Shown here: positions 36,597-44,993 of the stretch, piece by piece
Layout: each line of letters begins with the position of its first letter
How positions within the stretch are numbered: the first letter of the stretch is position 1
Source of the DNA: Planctomycetaceae bacterium
GTDB taxonomy: Bacteria > Planctomycetota > UBA1135 > GCA-002686595
Reading direction: 5' to 3'
DNA length: 64,000 nucleotides
NCBI GenBank assembly: GCA_011525785.1
Contig: WYBT01000002.1
Span: 1-64,000 of the forward strand
Made by a program: the position numbers and the translations under genes
The notes under the pieces: model-generated
Seen by the model: only the letters and a program-made list of their open reading frames with translations
Told to the model about the DNA's origin: nothing
Databases searched by the model: none

Positions 36597-38063
36597 ATGA
36601 GCCCTCGAAGTCCTCTCTCGCCGCTGCGAAGGCGCGATTTCCTCGCTGGATCCGGCGCGTTGCTGGCGAGCTGCGCCAGCGCGCCCGCTGTGCTCACATC
36701 GCTTTCGCCCAGCGACGAGCTGCGCATCGCGATCGTCGGCCTCAACCAGCGCGGTCGCGAGCTGCGCCGCGCACTCGGGCTGGTCGAGGGCGCGCGGGTC
36801 ACGGCCCTGTGCGACGTCGACCAGCGCATCCTCGCGCGCGAGCTCGACGAAACGCGCGCCAAGGGCCCGCCGCCGGCCGCCGAACAGGACCTGCGCCGCG
36901 TGCTCGAGCGCTCCGACGTCGATGCGGTGATCGTCGCCACGCCCAACCACTGGCACGCGCTGGCCGGAATTTGGGCGCTGCAGGCGGGCAAGCACGTGTA
37001 CGTCGAGAAGCCCGTCTCACACTCGGTGTGGGAAGGCGAGCAGCTCGCGCGCGCGGCGCTGCGCTACGGACGCATCGCGCAGGCCGGCACGCAGAACCGC
37101 AGCGACAGCGGGCTGCGCGGCTTCGCGCAATGGCGCGCGACACAGGACCTCGGCCGAGTGCGCTGGGTGCACGCGGTGTGGTACCGCCTGCGCGATCCGA
37201 TCGGCAAGGTCGGCGGGCCGCAGCCCGTGCCGAGCGAGATCGACCACGACCTCTTCTGCGGGCCGCGGCCGGTCGCGCCCGTGCTGCGCAGCAGCTACCA
37301 CTACGACTGGCACTGGCAGTGGCCCTACGGCAACGGCGAGATCGGAAACCTCGGCGCGCACCTGGTCGACGACGTGCGCTGGCTCACGGGCGTCGGTCTG
37401 CCGCGACGCGTGCTGTGCGCAGGATCGCGCTTGCTCTGGGACGACGACGGCCAGACGCCGAACGTCAGCTTGAGCGTGTTCGACTACGGCGAGTTTCCCG
37501 CGCTGCTGGAGCTGCGCAACCTGCCGCTCGCGCCGGGCATCAAGGCCGGGCCGACGTTCCGCGGCTTCGGCTCGGGGCTGGTGATCCGCTTCGAGCGCGG
37601 CTGGTTCCTCGGACAGCGCGCGGAGAGCCGCTACTACGACGAGAGCGGCGCGCTGGTCGCCTCGTGGCGCGGCGACGCGGGCAAGGAGCACCTGCGCAAC
37701 TTCGCGCGCGCGATCCGCAGCGGCGACGCGAGCCGCCGCAACGCGCCGCTCGAGGACGTGGTGCAAAGCTCGAACACCTGCCACCTGGCGAACCTCGCTT
37801 GGCGCACGGGCCGCGATGCGTCGCTCGACGATGTGCGCGAGCTCGTGCGCGGCGTCGATCCCGCGCTGGCCGCGCTCGATTCGCTGCCGCAGCACTTGGC
37901 GGCGCACGGCCTCGCGCCCGACGCGCTGCGGCTGCGGCTGGGCGGCTGGCTCGAGGTCGCGCAGGAGCGCGCGCGCTTCACAAGCGGCGAAGGCTTCGAG
38001 AACGCGAACGCACTTTTGAAGGACGACTACCGTGCGCCGTTCAGCGTTCCCGAACTCGCATAA
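36597..38063 (+). CDS. Gfo/Idh/MocA-family oxidoreductase with Tat-like signal
   Basis: This is a 488-residue NAD(P)-dependent oxidoreductase. Behind a GAGGAG site, ATG 36597 leads to a twin-arginine-like signal (RRRDFLAGSGALLASCAS), as often seen in exported planctomycete members. The Rossmann part has LRIAIVGLNQRGRELRRAL, CDVDQRI, DAVIVATPNHWHALAGIWALQAGKHVYVEKPVSHS, the catalytic-site EKP motif, and GIAQ-like RIAQAGTQNRS. The C-terminal alpha/beta domain contains YHYDWHWQWPYGNGEIGNLGAHLVD. Substrates in the family are sugars, inositols or related polyols; this subgroup is usually uncharacterised. It overlaps the next lipoprotein gene by 32 bp. Confidence 0.93.
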   Translation: MSPRSPLSPLRRRDFLAGSGALLASCASAPAVLTSLSPSDELRIAIVGLNQRGRELRRALGLVEGARVTALCDVDQRILARELDETRAKGPPPAAEQDLRRVLERSDVDAVIVATPNHWHALAGIWALQAGKHVYVEKPVSHSVWEGEQLARAALRYGRIAQAGTQNRSDSGLRGFAQWRATQDLGRVRWVHAVWYRLRDPIGKVGGPQPVPSEIDHDLFCGPRPVAPVLRSSYHYDWHWQWPYGNGEIGNLGAHLVDDVRWLTGVGLPRRVLCAGSRLLWDDDGQTPNVSLSVFDYGEFPALLELRNLPLAPGIKAGPTFRGFGSGLVIRFERGWFLGQRAESRYYDESGALVASWRGDAGKEHLRNFARAIRSGDASRRNAPLEDVVQSSNTCHLANLAWRTGRDASLDDVRELVRGVDPALAALDSLPQHLAAHGLAPDALRLRLGGWLEVAQERARFTSGEGFENANALLKDDYRAPFSVPELA

Positions 38064-38688
38064 CCTTCTCGCGGCGTGCGCAGCCGGGTTCACGCTCGCG
38101 TGCGCCAGCGCGCGCGAGCCCACGGCGCAGCGCGTGCAGACGGGCTTCGCCTTCTCGCACGACAACTCGCGCGAAGAGCGCTGGCCGTACGGCCTCAACG
38201 AGGTCACGACCAAGTTCGTGGCCGAGCCCGCGGACGCGCAGGCCTTCGTCGCGAGCTACTGGGTCGTGCGCAGCGAGCCGGGCTACGCGCCGCCGAGTGG
38301 CGCGCTGACCGCCGAGTTCGCCGTGCGGCCCGAGTTCCCCGCCAGCGCCTTCGAGCCCGTGCGCGGCGTCGACTACGAGCTCGTGCTCGGCGACGACCGC
38401 AGCGGCGCGACGACGCGCGCGCTCGACGAGCAGCGCATCGAAGTGCGCTCCCCCGCCGCGGACGGAGCTCGCCAGCGCGGCTTCGTCCTGCGCGCGCGTT
38501 TTGCCGGCGATTCCACGCCGCACGAGCCGCCCAAGTCGCTGCTGGTGGAGCTGCTGTCGGTGCGCGACGCCGACGGCCGCGAGCTGCCCCTCGGCGAGCC
38601 GCGCCTGGCGCGCTGGCTGATCGTCGAGCCCGCGACGACCAGCCCGCCGAGCGCTCCGACAACGACGCGGGCCGAGCTCAGTCGCTGA
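38032..38688 (+). CDS. Putative lipoprotein of unknown function
   Basis: This is a 218-residue protein from GTG 38032, overlapping the end of the oxidoreductase gene. The leader (MRRSAFPNSHNLLAACAAGFTLAC) ends in a lipobox (LAC). The mature part contains a beta-rich domain around 35-175 (NEVTTKFVAEPADAQAFVASYWVVRS, DYELVLGDDRSGATTRALDEQRIEV) with no family I can name and a Pro/Thr-rich tail. The overlap and same-strand position imply co-expression with the oxidoreductase. The stop codon lies inside the hairpin at 38668-38698. Confidence 0.72.
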   Translation: MRRSAFPNSHNLLAACAAGFTLACASAREPTAQRVQTGFAFSHDNSREERWPYGLNEVTTKFVAEPADAQAFVASYWVVRSEPGYAPPSGALTAEFAVRPEFPASAFEPVRGVDYELVLGDDRSGATTRALDEQRIEVRSPAADGARQRGFVLRARFAGDSTPHEPPKSLLVELLSVRDADGRELPLGEPRLARWLIVEPATTSPPSAPTTTRAELSR

Positions 38689-38698
38689 GCCCGGCCCG
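38668..38698. terminator. Bidirectional hairpin between convergent genes
   Basis: A 14-bp stem with one mismatch (CGGGCCGAGCTCAG / CTGAGCCCGGCCCG) and a TCG loop spans the stop codon of the lipoprotein gene and precedes the 3' end of the protease gene at 38722. There is no T-tract. Confidence 0.6.
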
Positions 38699-38721
38699 CG
38701 CGTGGAGTCGTCAGCCGCCGA

Positions 38722-40029
38722 TCAGGGATCGAGGCCGCCGATCGAGGTCGGGTTGGTCCCGAGCGGATCCAGGAACGTGCGGCACGCCGACCAGGCCATG
38801 TCGAAGCGGCCGTACGAGTCGTTGAACGGATAGCCGCAGAACGACGCGCCGCCCCACAGCTGCCCGCGGAAGCGGCCGTTGCTCTGGTTCATCAGCGGGC
38901 TGCCCGACGAGCCGCCTTCGGTGACGCCGACGTTGTTCGGCGCCGAGGGCGCGGCGTCCCACTGGCTCACGATCCAACGCGTCGAGTTCGAGCCGAGCTG
39001 GTTGTTCTCGAAGCTGATCTTCTTCACGTCGCCCGAGGGGTGGTGGATGCACACCGCGCTCGCGGGCGCGCTCGAGCTGCGATCCCAGCCGAGCATGTAG
39101 TGGTTGAAGGCCGGGTTGATCGGGCCGGTGACTTCCGTGAGGCGGAAGTCGTGCTTCTTGTTGCTCGCGCGCAGCGCCGTGCCCGAGGCGGTCGAGGTCA
39201 GCGAGCTCGTCCCGCTGTTGCAGCCCGAGCGCTGGTAGTTGAAGTACAGGATGGCGTTGTTCATCGAGCCGCAGTGGAAGGCCGTCATCATGTACGGGCG
39301 GCCGTCATTGGCGGTGTTGTTGAGCATCGCTCCCGTGCACAGCGCGCCGCCCGAGAGCAGGCGCACGACCGCGCGCTCTTCGTTGTTGAAGACCGTCTCG
39401 CAGGCGACGTCGGTGTTGCACGAGCCCGCCGGCTCGGGGACCGGCCCCGGCGCGAGGATGTCGATCACGCCGCGGAAGTCGTGGATCACCGTGGCGAGTT
39501 CGAGCGTCGCGTTGAACGACGCGCTCGCGGGCTCGAAGTACTCGATCACGAGTTCGTCGCCCAGCAGCGGTTCGAAGGCAAACGAGCCGTCGAGGTTGGC
39601 GTTGATGTCGATGTACGCGCCGAGCGTGCGCGGATCGCCGTTCGAGCGCACGTAGAGTTCGCCGCCGGGAGGCGTGATGAAGCGGCTGAACACCGCCGAG
39701 AGCGACTTCGCGCCGGGCGAGCGGATGGCGCAGCGCCACACCAAATCGCCGCTGGGCAGCGCTTCCCACGCGCCGAGTTCATCGGCGCTGAGCCCGACTT
39801 GCACATTCACGCCGTAGCGCAGCGGCTGGCCGCGGCGCGGAGTGCTCGCGGCGAGTTGCGCCTGATTGTCGATGGGCGGCAACTGCAGCACTTGGAGCGG
39901 GGTCTGGAACGACGTCCACTGACTCGGCGGCGCGCCGCCGAAGGACATCTGCGCCGCAGCGGGGGCTGCAAAGGCGCTCGCCAGGAGAATCGAAACCGAC
40001 GACAGCACAGCCAGAGCACGATCTGTCAT
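38722..40029 (-). CDS. Secreted lysyl-endopeptidase-like serine protease
   Basis: This is a 435-residue trypsin-fold protease resembling Achromobacter protease I. Start ATG 40029 has a GAGGAG site and a signal (MTDRALAVLSSVSILLASAFAAPAAAQ). An N-terminal propeptide (about 30-190) includes a beta-sandwich with TPPGGELYVRSNGD. The catalytic residues are His in MMTAFHCG, Asp in KHDFRLTEV and Ser in EGGSSGSPLMN. Cysteines (SCNTDVAC, FHCG, SGCNSG, AVCIHH, SFCGYP, SACRTF) suit the family disulfides. It ends without the four-Cys module. It is likely an extracellular protease; specificity for Lys is not certain. Confidence 0.9.
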   Translation of the reverse strand: MTDRALAVLSSVSILLASAFAAPAAAQMSFGGAPPSQWTSFQTPLQVLQLPPIDNQAQLAASTPRRGQPLRYGVNVQVGLSADELGAWEALPSGDLVWRCAIRSPGAKSLSAVFSRFITPPGGELYVRSNGDPRTLGAYIDINANLDGSFAFEPLLGDELVIEYFEPASASFNATLELATVIHDFRGVIDILAPGPVPEPAGSCNTDVACETVFNNEERAVVRLLSGGALCTGAMLNNTANDGRPYMMTAFHCGSMNNAILYFNYQRSGCNSGTSSLTSTASGTALRASNKKHDFRLTEVTGPINPAFNHYMLGWDRSSSAPASAVCIHHPSGDVKKISFENNQLGSNSTRWIVSQWDAAPSAPNNVGVTEGGSSGSPLMNQSNGRFRGQLWGGASFCGYPFNDSYGRFDMAWSACRTFLDPLGTNPTSIGGLDP

Positions 40030-40204
40030 GGGACTCCTCGGAGTGAGGGTTTGGGGGAGAACACTCCGCACACGCCGCGCGGCGCGAGCCACAACCCGCC
40101 TGTGATGGAGCGCTGTGGAACGCCGCGCAGCCGGCGGCTCGTGACGCTAGCAACTCCGGCAAGTTCGTGGGACTCGGAGCACGATTCCCGAATCCGGGCG
40201 CGAC

Positions 40205-41554
40205 TCAGCGCGTTTGGGTCGGAGTTTGGAGCAGCCGGGCCGGATCGAGCGGCTCGGCTGCGCGCGTGTGCGCCATGTAGACCAGCGCATCGAAGTCGCG
40301 CCTGGGGAAGGTCGGGTGCAGCGTCGAGACGTCGGACGTGCGCTCGTCGCAGTCGTCGGGCACGCGATAGCCGCCGAACCAGCGCTGGCCGTGCCCGCTG
40401 TCGAGCCAGGCCGTCACCGCGGGCGCGCTCGGCGCCGAGCGCAGATCGAGCGCGAAATCGCCTTCGCGCGCGCGGCCCAGCGCATGCTCGAGCGAACCTT
40501 CGGGAGCTGGTGAGAGGCGGTAGCGGCGAAAGCCCCAGCGTCCGTCGGGGCCCTGCGCGTTGGCCTGGAACTCGCCCTCGCCGAAGGCGAAGCCCACGGC
40601 GTAGTAGCGCTCGCCAAGCGCGGCCGCGAGGTGTCCACCCATCGCCAGCTCCTCGCTCTGGATATAGCCCAGCGGGCCGCACTGCACGTGAGCGTTGTGC
40701 GCCCATACGACGCAGCGCTCGGGCGACGGTCCGCCGCGCAACTGGGCCAGCAGCAACTCGGCCATGGCGCGGTCGCGCCCGCCGGACGTGGCGTACATCG
40801 TGATCACCGCAATGAGCTCGCGCCGCCGCAGGAGCAGCTCGGCAGCCTGCTCGCGCTCCGCCGTGCTCGCCGCCAGCGCGTCGATCTGCTCCGCCACGCG
40901 CGCTGCGTCCGCTTGCAGCGCGTCGAATTCCTCGCGCTGACCGGTGAACAGGAGCTGGATCGCGCGCTCTCCGCGTTCGACCAGCTCGCGCACCGCGCGC
41001 TCGAGCTCCTCGGCCCGCTCGGGGGCGGCGCGGCGCAGCAGCGCGCCGAAGCTGCGGACTACGGCCTCGCCGTCCTGCACGTCGCAGCCGATGAAGCGCA
41101 CGCGCTCGCCCGCTCCCGCGCGCTGGTTCCACTCGCGCAGCTCGTCGAGCAAGGCCCCGTTTTCCTCGACTTGCCAGATCAACATGCCCAGCGCGTCGAG
41201 GGCCGCTTTGCGGTCCGCGCTGAGCCCGCTGATGTACGCGTCGCAGGGCTCGACGCTCGCGGCGCTGGCCTCGTAGGCGACGCAACGAAAGCCGTGCTCG
41301 CGGACCAAGTGCAGGGTCAGTCGGCGCTTGAGCTCGAACGCTTCGTGCTGGCCGTGCGTGGCCTCGCCCAAGCCCACAACCTGCGCTCGGCGGAAGGCCT
41401 CGTCGAGCGCCCCCAGGCGCAGCGGTCCCGCCGAGAGCGGGGCAGCAGCGCTTTGAATCCACGCGTCGAGAGTCTGGGGCTCGCGCGGCCGCGCGGCGCA
41501 GCCGCCGATCACCACCAAACCCAGTGCTAGTCCGATCCGAGAAAGTGCGTTCAT
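40205..41554 (-). CDS. Erythromycin-esterase-family lipoprotein
   Basis: This is a 449-residue protein. The leader (MNALSRIGLALGLVVIGGCAA) has a classic lipobox (VIGGC). The family signature VVGLGEATHGQHEAFELKRRL carries the Glu and His proposed for catalysis, followed by CVAYEAS, VRFIGCDVQD, CVVWAHNAHVQCG and YYAVGFAFGEGEFQA. The family includes macrolide esterases EreA/EreB and many proteins with other hydrolase roles, so antibiotic inactivation cannot be assumed. Its ATG overlaps the stop of the histidine kinase gene by 4 nt, which couples the two genes. Confidence 0.9.
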   Translation of the reverse strand: MNALSRIGLALGLVVIGGCAARPREPQTLDAWIQSAAAPLSAGPLRLGALDEAFRRAQVVGLGEATHGQHEAFELKRRLTLHLVREHGFRCVAYEASAASVEPCDAYISGLSADRKAALDALGMLIWQVEENGALLDELREWNQRAGAGERVRFIGCDVQDGEAVVRSFGALLRRAAPERAEELERAVRELVERGERAIQLLFTGQREEFDALQADAARVAEQIDALAASTAEREQAAELLLRRRELIAVITMYATSGGRDRAMAELLLAQLRGGPSPERCVVWAHNAHVQCGPLGYIQSEELAMGGHLAAALGERYYAVGFAFGEGEFQANAQGPDGRWGFRRYRLSPAPEGSLEHALGRAREGDFALDLRSAPSAPAVTAWLDSGHGQRWFGGYRVPDDCDERTSDVSTLHPTFPRRDFDALVYMAHTRAAEPLDPARLLQTPTQTR

Positions 41555-44500
41555 GCGAAAGGCTGCTCCACTGCCGAGCGCGCGCGCAGCAACTGGGACA
41601 CGCGCTCGAGCAGTTCGCCGCGCGTGAAGGGCTTGTCGAGCACCGCGGTCGAGACACCGCCGTCACCCGACGCGACGCCACCGGCGTAGCCCGACATCAA
41701 CAGCACCGGCAGATCCGGGCGCAGCGCTTGCAGCCGCTCAGCGAGGGCGTCGCCGCCCAAGCGCGGCATGATGCGATCGCTGATCAGCAGTTCGAGTTCG
41801 CCCAGCCGCGCGCGCGCCAGCTCGAAGGCCTGCTCGCCGTTCTGCGCCTCGAGCACGTCGTAGCCCGCACTCCGCAGGGCGCCGGTGACGATCTCGCGCA
41901 CCATGGGCTCGTCCTCGGCCACCAGCACCAATCCCAGCCCGCCGGTGGACGCCGCGAACTGCGGCGCGGGCGCGCTCGGCGCAGGGAGCGCGGCCGGCGG
42001 CGGCGCGACGGGCAGCCAGACCGACACCAGCGTCCCGCGGCCCGGAGCGCTCTCGATCGCTACCGCGCCGCCGCTCTGGTGCACGATGCCGTACACGGTC
42101 GACAGTCCCAGGCCCGTTCCCTTGCCCTGCTCCTTGGTGGTGAAGAAGGGATCGAAAGCGCGCTGGCGCGTGAGCTCGTCCATCCCCGAGCCGTCGTCCG
42201 CGACGCTCAGGCGCACGTGCGGCCCGGAGGTGAGGCCGAGATGGCTCGCCAGCGAGGCCTCGTCGAGCTCGCACAGCTCCGTGCGGATGGTGAGCTGCCC
42301 GCCCTCGGGCAGCGCGTCGCGCGCGTTCAGCGCCAGGTTGAGCACCACCTGCTCGATCTGGCCGCGGTCGACCAGCACGAACGCTCCGCGCTGCGCGTGT
42401 TCGACCGTCAAGTGGATGTGCTCGCCGATCAGGCGCCGCAGCATGTCGCTCAGTCCGTCGACGACGCTGGTCAGGTCGTGCACCTGCGGCGAGAGCACCT
42501 GCTGGCGGCTGTAGGCGAGCAACTGCCGCGTCAGCGCCGCCGCGCGGTCGGCGGCGTCGAGGATGCGCTGCGCGTCGCGCTGCACGGCTGCAGGACTGGG
42601 CGCGTTGAGCTGCAGCGACTCGGCGTAGCCCGCGATCGCCGTGAGCAGGTTGTTGAAGTCGTGCGCAACGCCGCCCGCCAGCCGACCGACGGCCTCCATC
42701 TTCTGCGCCTGACGCAGCTCCGCCTCGAGCAGTCGGCGCTGCGTCGCGTCGACCACGGCGCCGTCGTAGTACTCCACGCGCCCGTCCGCTCCACGCCATG
42801 CGACCGCGCTCACCAAGGCCCACAGCGTCGAGCCGTCGCGCCGCCGCAGCGGCACTTCCGCGCTGGAGATCGAACTCGACTCGTCGATGCGCTCGATCAA
42901 CTGTTGATGGCGCTGCGGGTCGACGTGCAGCGCCGGCGGCGCAACGGCCATCAGCTCCTCGGCGCTGTCGTAGCCGAGCATGCGCACCAGCGCGTCGTTC
43001 ACGTACAGGAATCCGCGCGCGGGCGAGCTGCGGAACAGCCCCTCGTTGACGTTGCGGTTGATCGAGGCGAGCAGGCCCTCGCGCTGCTCGCGGTCGATCG
43101 CGACGCCCGCCAGCGCGGCGGCGCGCTCGAGCAGATCCAACTCTTCGGGCGTCGGCGCCCGCGGCTCGCGGAAGTACACCGCGAACGTGCCCAGCACCGC
43201 ACCACTGGCGCTGCGGACCGGCACCGACCAGCAGGCGCGCAACCCGAACGGCTGCGTGAGGAACTGGTAGTCGCGCCACAGCGGGTCGCTCTGGATGTCG
43301 CGGACCACGACCGTGCGGCCGTGATACGCCGCCGTGCCGCAGGAGCCGACCTCGGGACCGATCTCCACTCCGTCCAGCGCGGCGTTGTAGGCCGCGGGCA
43401 GGGAATTGGCGATGGCGACGCGCAAGCGCGCGCCCTCCAGCACCAGCAGCGAAGCCGTCGCGCCCGCAATGAACGATTCGATGCCGTCGACCAGGGTTCG
43501 CAGTGCGTCGCTCGAGGGCCGGCCCGTGGCGATGAGCTCGAGCACGCGCGCGTGCCAGTCGCCGAGGGCTTCCGTGCGTTTGCGCGCCGAGATGTCGCGC
43601 ACCAGGCACAGCGCCTCGTCGGGGCCCGCGCGCACGAAGCGCACTTCGCTCGGCTGCGAAACGCCGCCCAACGACAGGTGCGCCTCCAGCGAGGTCACCG
43701 CGCCGTCCGCCAACGCCTTGTGAAGCGCCGCGCGCAGCCGGCCCGCGTCGTGGCTGGATGCGAGTTCGGCCAGCGAGCGTCCCGCCTGCAGCGCGCGAGC
43801 TGCGGCCGGCGCGTTCGCGGGCGCGTGCGCCGCCACGATCGTCGCGTCGGAGCGCACACGACAAGTCACATCGGGCAGCAGCTGCTCGATCGCCCGGCGC
43901 TCGGACTCGCTGCTCACCCGGCGGCGCAGCGCTTCTTCGCGCTCGGCGATCAGTGCGCCCAGCACGAGCGGAATGCTGGCGAGCGCCAAGGTGAAGAACT
44001 GCAGCGCGTCGTGCCGCTCTTCGATGGGCAGCGAGAGGAACGGCCCGAAGCCCTCGTCGGTCAGAAACGCGATCGACAGCGAGGCCAGGGCGGCGATCCA
44101 GGCCGCGCCTGTCGGCCCCAGTCGCACCGCCGCGATCAGCGCCGTCGCGAGCGCGCCGTCGAGCAGGAGCAGCGTGACGACTGCGTCTTTGCGCAGGCTC
44201 ATCACCAGCGCCACGGTCGCCACGACCGCGGCGACGCACAGAGCAGCCTCCAGGCGCTGCGCCCTCGAGGCGAGCGTGCGACGCGCGCGGCCCAGCGTGC
44301 TCAAGAGCGGCACGAGCACGAGCACGCCCAGCGCGTTCATGCGCCACCAGCCGTCCCAGCCCGAGTAGAACGCGACCGGGAAGCGCTCGTCGAGCCACAG
44401 TCGCCCCAACCAGGAGAGCGCGATGCTGGCGATGGGCGCGAGCATCGCGACCACGATCAGCCCGAGCACATCGCTCAGCCGCGCGAAGCCGCCATCGACT

Positions 44501-44856
44501 CGCAGGCGCGTCAGCAGCCATCCGCCCAGCCAGGCTTCGGCGCACGCGCCTAGCGCGCCGGTCACGACGATCTCGGTCGGGTAGCCGATCTGAAGTCGCA
44601 GCGCGGCGGACGCGATCGCGACGCTGACGAGCGCGCGCGCTCCGAGGCGCCACACGCCCGCGATCGCGACGCCGGTCGGCAGCCAGATCACCGCCTGCAC
44701 GAGCGCGCCGACGCCGGACTCGCGCAGCGTCCCCGCCGCGAGCAGCAGTGCGAGCAGAGCGAAATGCTCGAGCCAGCGACGCGAACTCGCGCCGCCCGAT
44801 GGCTTCGCTGATTGCGCGCCAACTAGCGACGCGTCCGTGGGAACTTGAGCGCTCAT
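41551..44856 (-). CDS. Hybrid sensor histidine kinase (MASE1-GAF-PAS-HK-REC)
   Basis: This is a 1101-residue protein starting at ATG 44856. The N-terminal 290 residues contain about eight membrane segments of MASE1 type (VIWLPTGVAIAGVWRLG and following). A weak PAS-like part (about 310-410), a GAF domain (about 420-565: EVGSCGTAAYHGRTVVVRDI, WSVPVRSASGAVLGTF) and a PAS domain (about 575-685) follow. The kinase core has GVAHDFNNLLTAIAGYAES with the phosphoacceptor His, an N box LNLALNARDALP, G1 VADDGSGM and G2 GKGTGLGLSTVYG. The receiver domain (about 975-1095) has acidic AEDEPM, phosphoacceptor Asp in ELLISDRIMP and LDKPF. No separate response regulator is adjacent. It is co-transcribed with the erythromycin-esterase-like gene. 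Confidence 0.94.
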   Translation of the reverse strand: MSAQVPTDASLVGAQSAKPSGGASSRRWLEHFALLALLLAAGTLRESGVGALVQAVIWLPTGVAIAGVWRLGARALVSVAIASAALRLQIGYPTEIVVTGALGACAEAWLGGWLLTRLRVDGGFARLSDVLGLIVVAMLAPIASIALSWLGRLWLDERFPVAFYSGWDGWWRMNALGVLVLVPLLSTLGRARRTLASRAQRLEAALCVAAVVATVALVMSLRKDAVVTLLLLDGALATALIAAVRLGPTGAAWIAALASLSIAFLTDEGFGPFLSLPIEERHDALQFFTLALASIPLVLGALIAEREEALRRRVSSESERRAIEQLLPDVTCRVRSDATIVAAHAPANAPAAARALQAGRSLAELASSHDAGRLRAALHKALADGAVTSLEAHLSLGGVSQPSEVRFVRAGPDEALCLVRDISARKRTEALGDWHARVLELIATGRPSSDALRTLVDGIESFIAGATASLLVLEGARLRVAIANSLPAAYNAALDGVEIGPEVGSCGTAAYHGRTVVVRDIQSDPLWRDYQFLTQPFGLRACWSVPVRSASGAVLGTFAVYFREPRAPTPEELDLLERAAALAGVAIDREQREGLLASINRNVNEGLFRSSPARGFLYVNDALVRMLGYDSAEELMAVAPPALHVDPQRHQQLIERIDESSSISSAEVPLRRRDGSTLWALVSAVAWRGADGRVEYYDGAVVDATQRRLLEAELRQAQKMEAVGRLAGGVAHDFNNLLTAIAGYAESLQLNAPSPAAVQRDAQRILDAADRAAALTRQLLAYSRQQVLSPQVHDLTSVVDGLSDMLRRLIGEHIHLTVEHAQRGAFVLVDRGQIEQVVLNLALNARDALPEGGQLTIRTELCELDEASLASHLGLTSGPHVRLSVADDGSGMDELTRQRAFDPFFTTKEQGKGTGLGLSTVYGIVHQSGGAVAIESAPGRGTLVSVWLPVAPPPAALPAPSAPAPQFAASTGGLGLVLVAEDEPMVREIVTGALRSAGYDVLEAQNGEQAFELARARLGELELLISDRIMPRLGGDALAERLQALRPDLPVLLMSGYAGGVASGDGGVSTAVLDKPFTRGELLERVSQLLRARSAVEQPFA

Positions 44857-44993
44857 GCGCGCGAGCGTCCGACACCGCCCATGTCGGGCTCTGCGTCGCG
44901 GATCGTGCGACACCGCGCTCGCGCCGTCAACGCGCCCTCAGCCGGCGCGACGAGCGCTCGCGCCAAAGCGCGCGCGCCAGCTCACCTGCATGT

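Noticed and set aside
40205..41554. Calling the erythromycin-esterase family gene an antibiotic resistance gene
   Set aside because: Family membership alone does not show macrolide hydrolysis; many members are not resistance enzymes.
41524..44553. 1009-residue open frame antisense to the histidine kinase
   Set aside because: It is Arg/Ala/His-rich without any domain, exactly opposite a convincing kinase; such frames arise from GC-rich codon bias.
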